NCBI GenBank assembly: GCA_910592205.1
Contig: CAJVPJ010000060.1
Span: 1-52,059, forward strand
Reading direction: 5' to 3'
Source of the DNA: Paraglomus occultum
Lineage: Eukaryota > Glomeromycota > Glomeromycetes > Paraglomerales > Paraglomeraceae
DNA length: 52,059 bases
In this document: positions 48,567 to 52,059 of the stretch, in pieces
Numbering within the stretch: position 1 is the first letter of the stretch
Layout of the letters: the number at the start of each line of letters is the position of its first letter
Notes under the pieces: generated by a model
What the model saw: only the letters and a program-made list of their open reading frames with translations
Databases searched by the model: none
What the model was told of the DNA's origin: nothing
Position numbers and translations under genes: made by a program

Positions 48567-51500
48567 ATGGATTTCGAAGCAAATTTCACAGACGATATCT
48601 TTTACGATGCAACTGATGGTGCAGACCAAGACATGGATATTTGGGAAAAAATTGTCTGTGAGGATTTTTCTTCAATATCGCCAAATGATAATGAGGACGA
48701 TAATGAAATAAATATAGACTGGAATGACATAACCTTTGACGATCTAAACGAGTTGATGCCAAACGAAAGTGAAGAAGCTGACATAACCATTGACAATTCA
48801 GACAAAAATGAAGAAGCTGACGATAGTATGGACATAGACCGGGAAAATACTGATAATAATAATAATAAAAAAAGAAGATCAGCAGTTTTAACCCCATGCG
48901 TGCTCCTGATTAAGGACCAAGACAAAATGAGACCCTGCAACAACACTTATAAATTACGATCGTTAAAGCAGTTGATAGGGACATGGGAAATAGATGGAAA
49001 TGCAATCAAAAATAAAACGGCTGACGAGCAACCCGGAGTTTGTGATTCTCATTTCCAGTTTGACATGAAAGATCTGCATGAAGAAGGTGCTAAACAATTG
49101 ATTGATTCCGAGAATGGCTATATTCATTACCGTATCTGCCTTTTCTGTAACAAATTAAAATGTTTTTTCAGCCGTGGAAAATATTGCAGAGAACATTCAT
49201 GGAAAATCAATGATCGCAACATCCAAATACCTTGCATTGGCAACTTAAAGTGTAAGGCGTTTTCTGAGGGATCTATTGTACAAAAAACATTGTCATCATA
49301 TAATGCACGTTATATTTGTTCTGCGTGCTATGAGCAGCAGGGTGGACATTTATATATCAGACGCGGTAAAGGCCATAACGCTGTATCATGCCACGAACTT
49401 GGAAAACATAACGACGACCAGAAAAAAGCTATAAGACATTTTGGAAATTGGGTGATGTCAGTAGCAGAGTTCGGTGATGATACACTACAAAAAAGATTTC
49501 TATCGTTACTGCCTCAGATGTTTACGATTTTCGATGAACCCACCACAACGCCAGCAGAACCATTGAGTGAACTATCTGTTAAAATTGCATTAAAACTGGG
49601 TGAACGTAAATTAAAAAATGCAATAAAGAGGCCTTACGCGTACACGTCAGAAAATATTCAAACTATGGGACAGAATTTTGGCAGAAGTATTTTTTCTTCA
49701 CGCTCTGAAATTAGGCAAAATGTACACCAATTGGAGGAACCGAGTTCATTTGAGAAATATTCTGAGGCAATACCAAGTCCACTCCGTAATTTTTTCGAAT
49801 CACTTTTTACAGTACTATTTGAGAAAAGGCTGGCAGTTGTTAACAAAAAACGAGAGCAGCGCGGCATATCTCCAAGACTACTCGACACAGATCATATAAC
49901 AAAAGTAACGACATTATACGCATCTATGTTACTTACAATTGCCTTTCCCGGATTAAAAGTATGGTTCACGCACATGCTGTCTTCGCTATGTCAGAAACCA
50001 AAATTACTGCCACGTAAGATTCTTTACACTGCGGGTATTGTTTCTTATACTAGACGACATGAACGCAGCCTTGAGCGTTACAGAAGGATTCATACAGACC
50101 CTACAGTCAATATAATTAAAGGACCAGGAATATTTAATCTGGCAGTAATTGACAATATAGACTTTAAGGCTGCTACATTTGCGCGAGGGAACATATTTGA
50201 TGTGACAAGGCAATCTTCACACGCATTATTACGAATGTTATTTCAATTTACTCTTCCTGAACCTCTCGGCGATACAATGGACATTGACTCAGTTAGTCTA
50301 CCATTATTCAGTGAATCCTCGTTTACTGATAAGCTTCTACAAAACTATGAGTCTACATTCAATACTATGTTAGATGATTACAGAAATGAGTTTGACACGG
50401 AAGTGCTCTCAGAAATTGCCAAGCAAGTACAAATAGGCTGTAATGTACCACAACCAAATGTTGTGATATTGGAACCTGGAAAGGCACCAAATTGTGATGA
50501 CAATGTTCACGATGCTTGTGAAATGTACTGGGATGAGTTATCAATCAGTAGTAACGAACAATTATATATTGCATGTGATCAAGCAATTTTTGCGCGGTTA
50601 ATTTCTTATAAGGAAGAACACCCAAACGTCCAGGTTTTATTGGGACAATGGCACACATCTAAAGATATGTGCAGTGTGTTAATCAAAATATTTTCAGGAT
50701 ATGGGATATTTGACCTTGCAAAAGTCCTCGGTGTAAAGTTCATGGATAAATTTGAGCAAGTTGTAGACTATCGAGTTACATGTCATGTCTTGGAATTAAT
50801 CTGGATTGCTGTTGGAATTGCATTGTGTCAGGATGTTAAAAGTCGAGGAGAAACGCTGAATGACATTTTAGAAGGTGACAACCAGTTGTTGAAGGTGTGG
50901 TATCTCTTCTTCCGTTGGGCGGGATATTTCGTGGGTCACAAAATCGGAATAAGAAGAGGAAATTACGAAATGCAAATGGCAAATCTTGCTGCATTTGCAC
51001 CTCTATTCCCTGCAGCTGGAAAATTTAATTATGCGACCGCCGTAGCACATTTTCTGGCACAAGTGCATGACGATCAAAAACTACAAGAATTACTACAAAT
51101 AGTATGTTCGGTAAATCTTGCAAGTGAGGGCCATTATTTGGGTTTTGATGAAGCTCTTGAAAGAAAAGGTGTAAAATTTGTCAAACAAAACATCTCTGGA
51201 AATCTTACAGACCAAGCGACAATGATGTCAAAGATTAAGGCAGTTCAGAGTGAGAGAAATCGTTTGTCAATGCTGCTTACCGCATACACTGGTAATATTG
51301 TAACAGAGCAGCATTACCAGAGCAAGCCCAAGTCACGCAGAGATGCAATTTGGTCTTTGGTTGAGCAACTGTCATCAGCATTTAGGCACCCAAATCCTGA
51401 GGCAAATGGTTTATTCGAAGGTGTACCGGAAATTCATGGAAAGGGCATAGACAATATTCTTTCATTTTACGATGCTGGTAAACAGCGTTTCGAGAAAGTA

Positions 51501-51917
51501 CTTGCGCAAGACGTATATAAAACTGAGAAACGAGTATCCACTGGTCGCGGTAAAGCAAACGTGACTTGTTATAGATTCGCTCAGCTTGAGAATTTGAAAA
51601 AGCAAAAGAGCAGTCAATCGGATATTAATGTTAATATGAATATTGCATTATCACAACAACATACTAATACGTCATCGTCGCCATCCATGATAACGCGTAC
51701 ACGCCGCGTGACCACAGATGCGGAAAAACAAATACTTGCTCCGCTATTACTATTGAATGTTGGCAAGGAAGAGCTCGAAGAAAAAATAAGGGAAGCGTTA
51801 GTATATCTTCCAACCTGGACTATGCAGAGAGCTAAAAGATATATAAATAATAATAAAAGTAATACAGATAATAATAATAATGACAATGAAGATAATAATG
51901 ACAATGAACAAATATAA
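48567..51917 (+). CDS. Large intronless ORF, Cys/His cluster plus possible catalytic acids; probably transposon-derived
   Basis: An intact 1116-codon frame without introns, unlike most host genes here. Residues 1-95 are very acidic (Asp/Glu/Asn-rich). Residues 190-285 hold a Cys/His cluster: ICLFCNKLKC, KYCREH, IPCIGNLKC, YICSACYEQ and SCHELGKH, probably two or more zinc sites for nucleic-acid binding. The central part has VIDNIDFKAATFARGNIFDV (about 532-551), then QLYIACDQAIFARLISYKEE and VLLGQWHTSKDMCSVLIKIF. This order (DNI-F, then a DQ motif, then a G-WH/GxxH-like motif) loosely resembles fungal DUF6589 proteins, which look like domesticated or mobile transposases. The C-terminus is Asn/Asp-rich low complexity. 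A TTAATATTAA palindrome starts two bases after the stop. I recall similar long proteins expanded in Rhizophagus; function unproven. Confidence 0.85.
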   Translation: MDFEANFTDDIFYDATDGADQDMDIWEKIVCEDFSSISPNDNEDDNEINIDWNDITFDDLNELMPNESEEADITIDNSDKNEEADDSMDIDRENTDNNNNKKRRSAVLTPCVLLIKDQDKMRPCNNTYKLRSLKQLIGTWEIDGNAIKNKTADEQPGVCDSHFQFDMKDLHEEGAKQLIDSENGYIHYRICLFCNKLKCFFSRGKYCREHSWKINDRNIQIPCIGNLKCKAFSEGSIVQKTLSSYNARYICSACYEQQGGHLYIRRGKGHNAVSCHELGKHNDDQKKAIRHFGNWVMSVAEFGDDTLQKRFLSLLPQMFTIFDEPTTTPAEPLSELSVKIALKLGERKLKNAIKRPYAYTSENIQTMGQNFGRSIFSSRSEIRQNVHQLEEPSSFEKYSEAIPSPLRNFFESLFTVLFEKRLAVVNKKREQRGISPRLLDTDHITKVTTLYASMLLTIAFPGLKVWFTHMLSSLCQKPKLLPRKILYTAGIVSYTRRHERSLERYRRIHTDPTVNIIKGPGIFNLAVIDNIDFKAATFARGNIFDVTRQSSHALLRMLFQFTLPEPLGDTMDIDSVSLPLFSESSFTDKLLQNYESTFNTMLDDYRNEFDTEVLSEIAKQVQIGCNVPQPNVVILEPGKAPNCDDNVHDACEMYWDELSISSNEQLYIACDQAIFARLISYKEEHPNVQVLLGQWHTSKDMCSVLIKIFSGYGIFDLAKVLGVKFMDKFEQVVDYRVTCHVLELIWIAVGIALCQDVKSRGETLNDILEGDNQLLKVWYLFFRWAGYFVGHKIGIRRGNYEMQMANLAAFAPLFPAAGKFNYATAVAHFLAQVHDDQKLQELLQIVCSVNLASEGHYLGFDEALERKGVKFVKQNISGNLTDQATMMSKIKAVQSERNRLSMLLTAYTGNIVTEQHYQSKPKSRRDAIWSLVEQLSSAFRHPNPEANGLFEGVPEIHGKGIDNILSFYDAGKQRFEKVLAQDVYKTEKRVSTGRGKANVTCYRFAQLENLKKQKSSQSDINVNMNIALSQQHTNTSSSPSMITRTRRVTTDAEKQILAPLLLLNVGKEELEEKIREALVYLPTWTMQRAKRYINNNKSNTDNNNNDNEDNNDNEQI

Positions 51918-52059
51918 ATTAATATTAATACATAACTTGTCATCTAATATATAATAATAATAATTTAGAAATTTCCTTAGTATTAGATAATGAAGAGTTT
52001 AAATTGTACGATTTCATTACTATATCTGGAAAAGGGAAATCAACAATTCGAATCGGGAA

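Overview
The window reads as nuclear DNA of an AT-rich, intron-rich fungus, most likely an arbuscular mycorrhizal fungus (Glomeromycotina) or a close Mucoromycota relative. Three things point there: housekeeping genes of fungal type with many short introns; repeated, decayed transposase-like families that I recall as abundant in that group; and a decayed block that only reads as protein if TGA means tryptophan, as in the Mollicutes endobacteria these fungi carry. Species cannot be told from the sequence.

Layout. 1-4.1 kb is a graveyard: an open ORF1/Gag-like frame running off the left edge, a broken Crinkler-like P-loop protein, a DUF7869-like transposase relic, imperfect tandem repeats, and a LINE-like 3' end with a (TAA)n tail that cuts a cysteine-rich gene. 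4.85-9.85 kb (minus) is a complete 24-exon SPT16 (FACT histone chaperone), followed at 10.4-11.0 kb (minus) by COX5 (cytochrome c oxidase subunit IV). 15.8-19.1 kb (minus) encodes a Pumilio-family RNA-binding protein with a CCCH zinc finger. 20-32 kb is gene-poor: transposase relics (two DUF7869-like, two Tc1/mariner-like) around one intact gene for a small secreted cysteine-rich protein at 27.3 kb.

32.0-38.6 kb is a compact plus-strand cluster: a DUF1769 protein, ARG8 (mitochondrial acetylornithine aminotransferase) and UTP13 (WD40 subunit of the small-subunit processome). 38.8-42.5 kb is the oddest stretch: dispersed repeats, an inverted pair of coding relics, a two-gene decayed block with TGA at every tryptophan position, and a further DUF7869-like relic. 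44.8-46.9 kb (minus) is a six-exon gene of unknown function with a good TATA box. 48.6-51.9 kb is an intact intronless 1116-codon ORF with a Cys/His cluster and possible catalytic acidic residues, probably of transposon origin.

The housekeeping genes serve unrelated jobs (chromatin, respiration, mRNA control, arginine synthesis, ribosome assembly) and form no pathway. The candidates for something undescribed are the TGA=Trp block with its flanking repeats, the large intronless ORF, and the secreted protein. Gene models were spliced by eye from frame continuity, splice consensus and remembered family sequence; no search was run.
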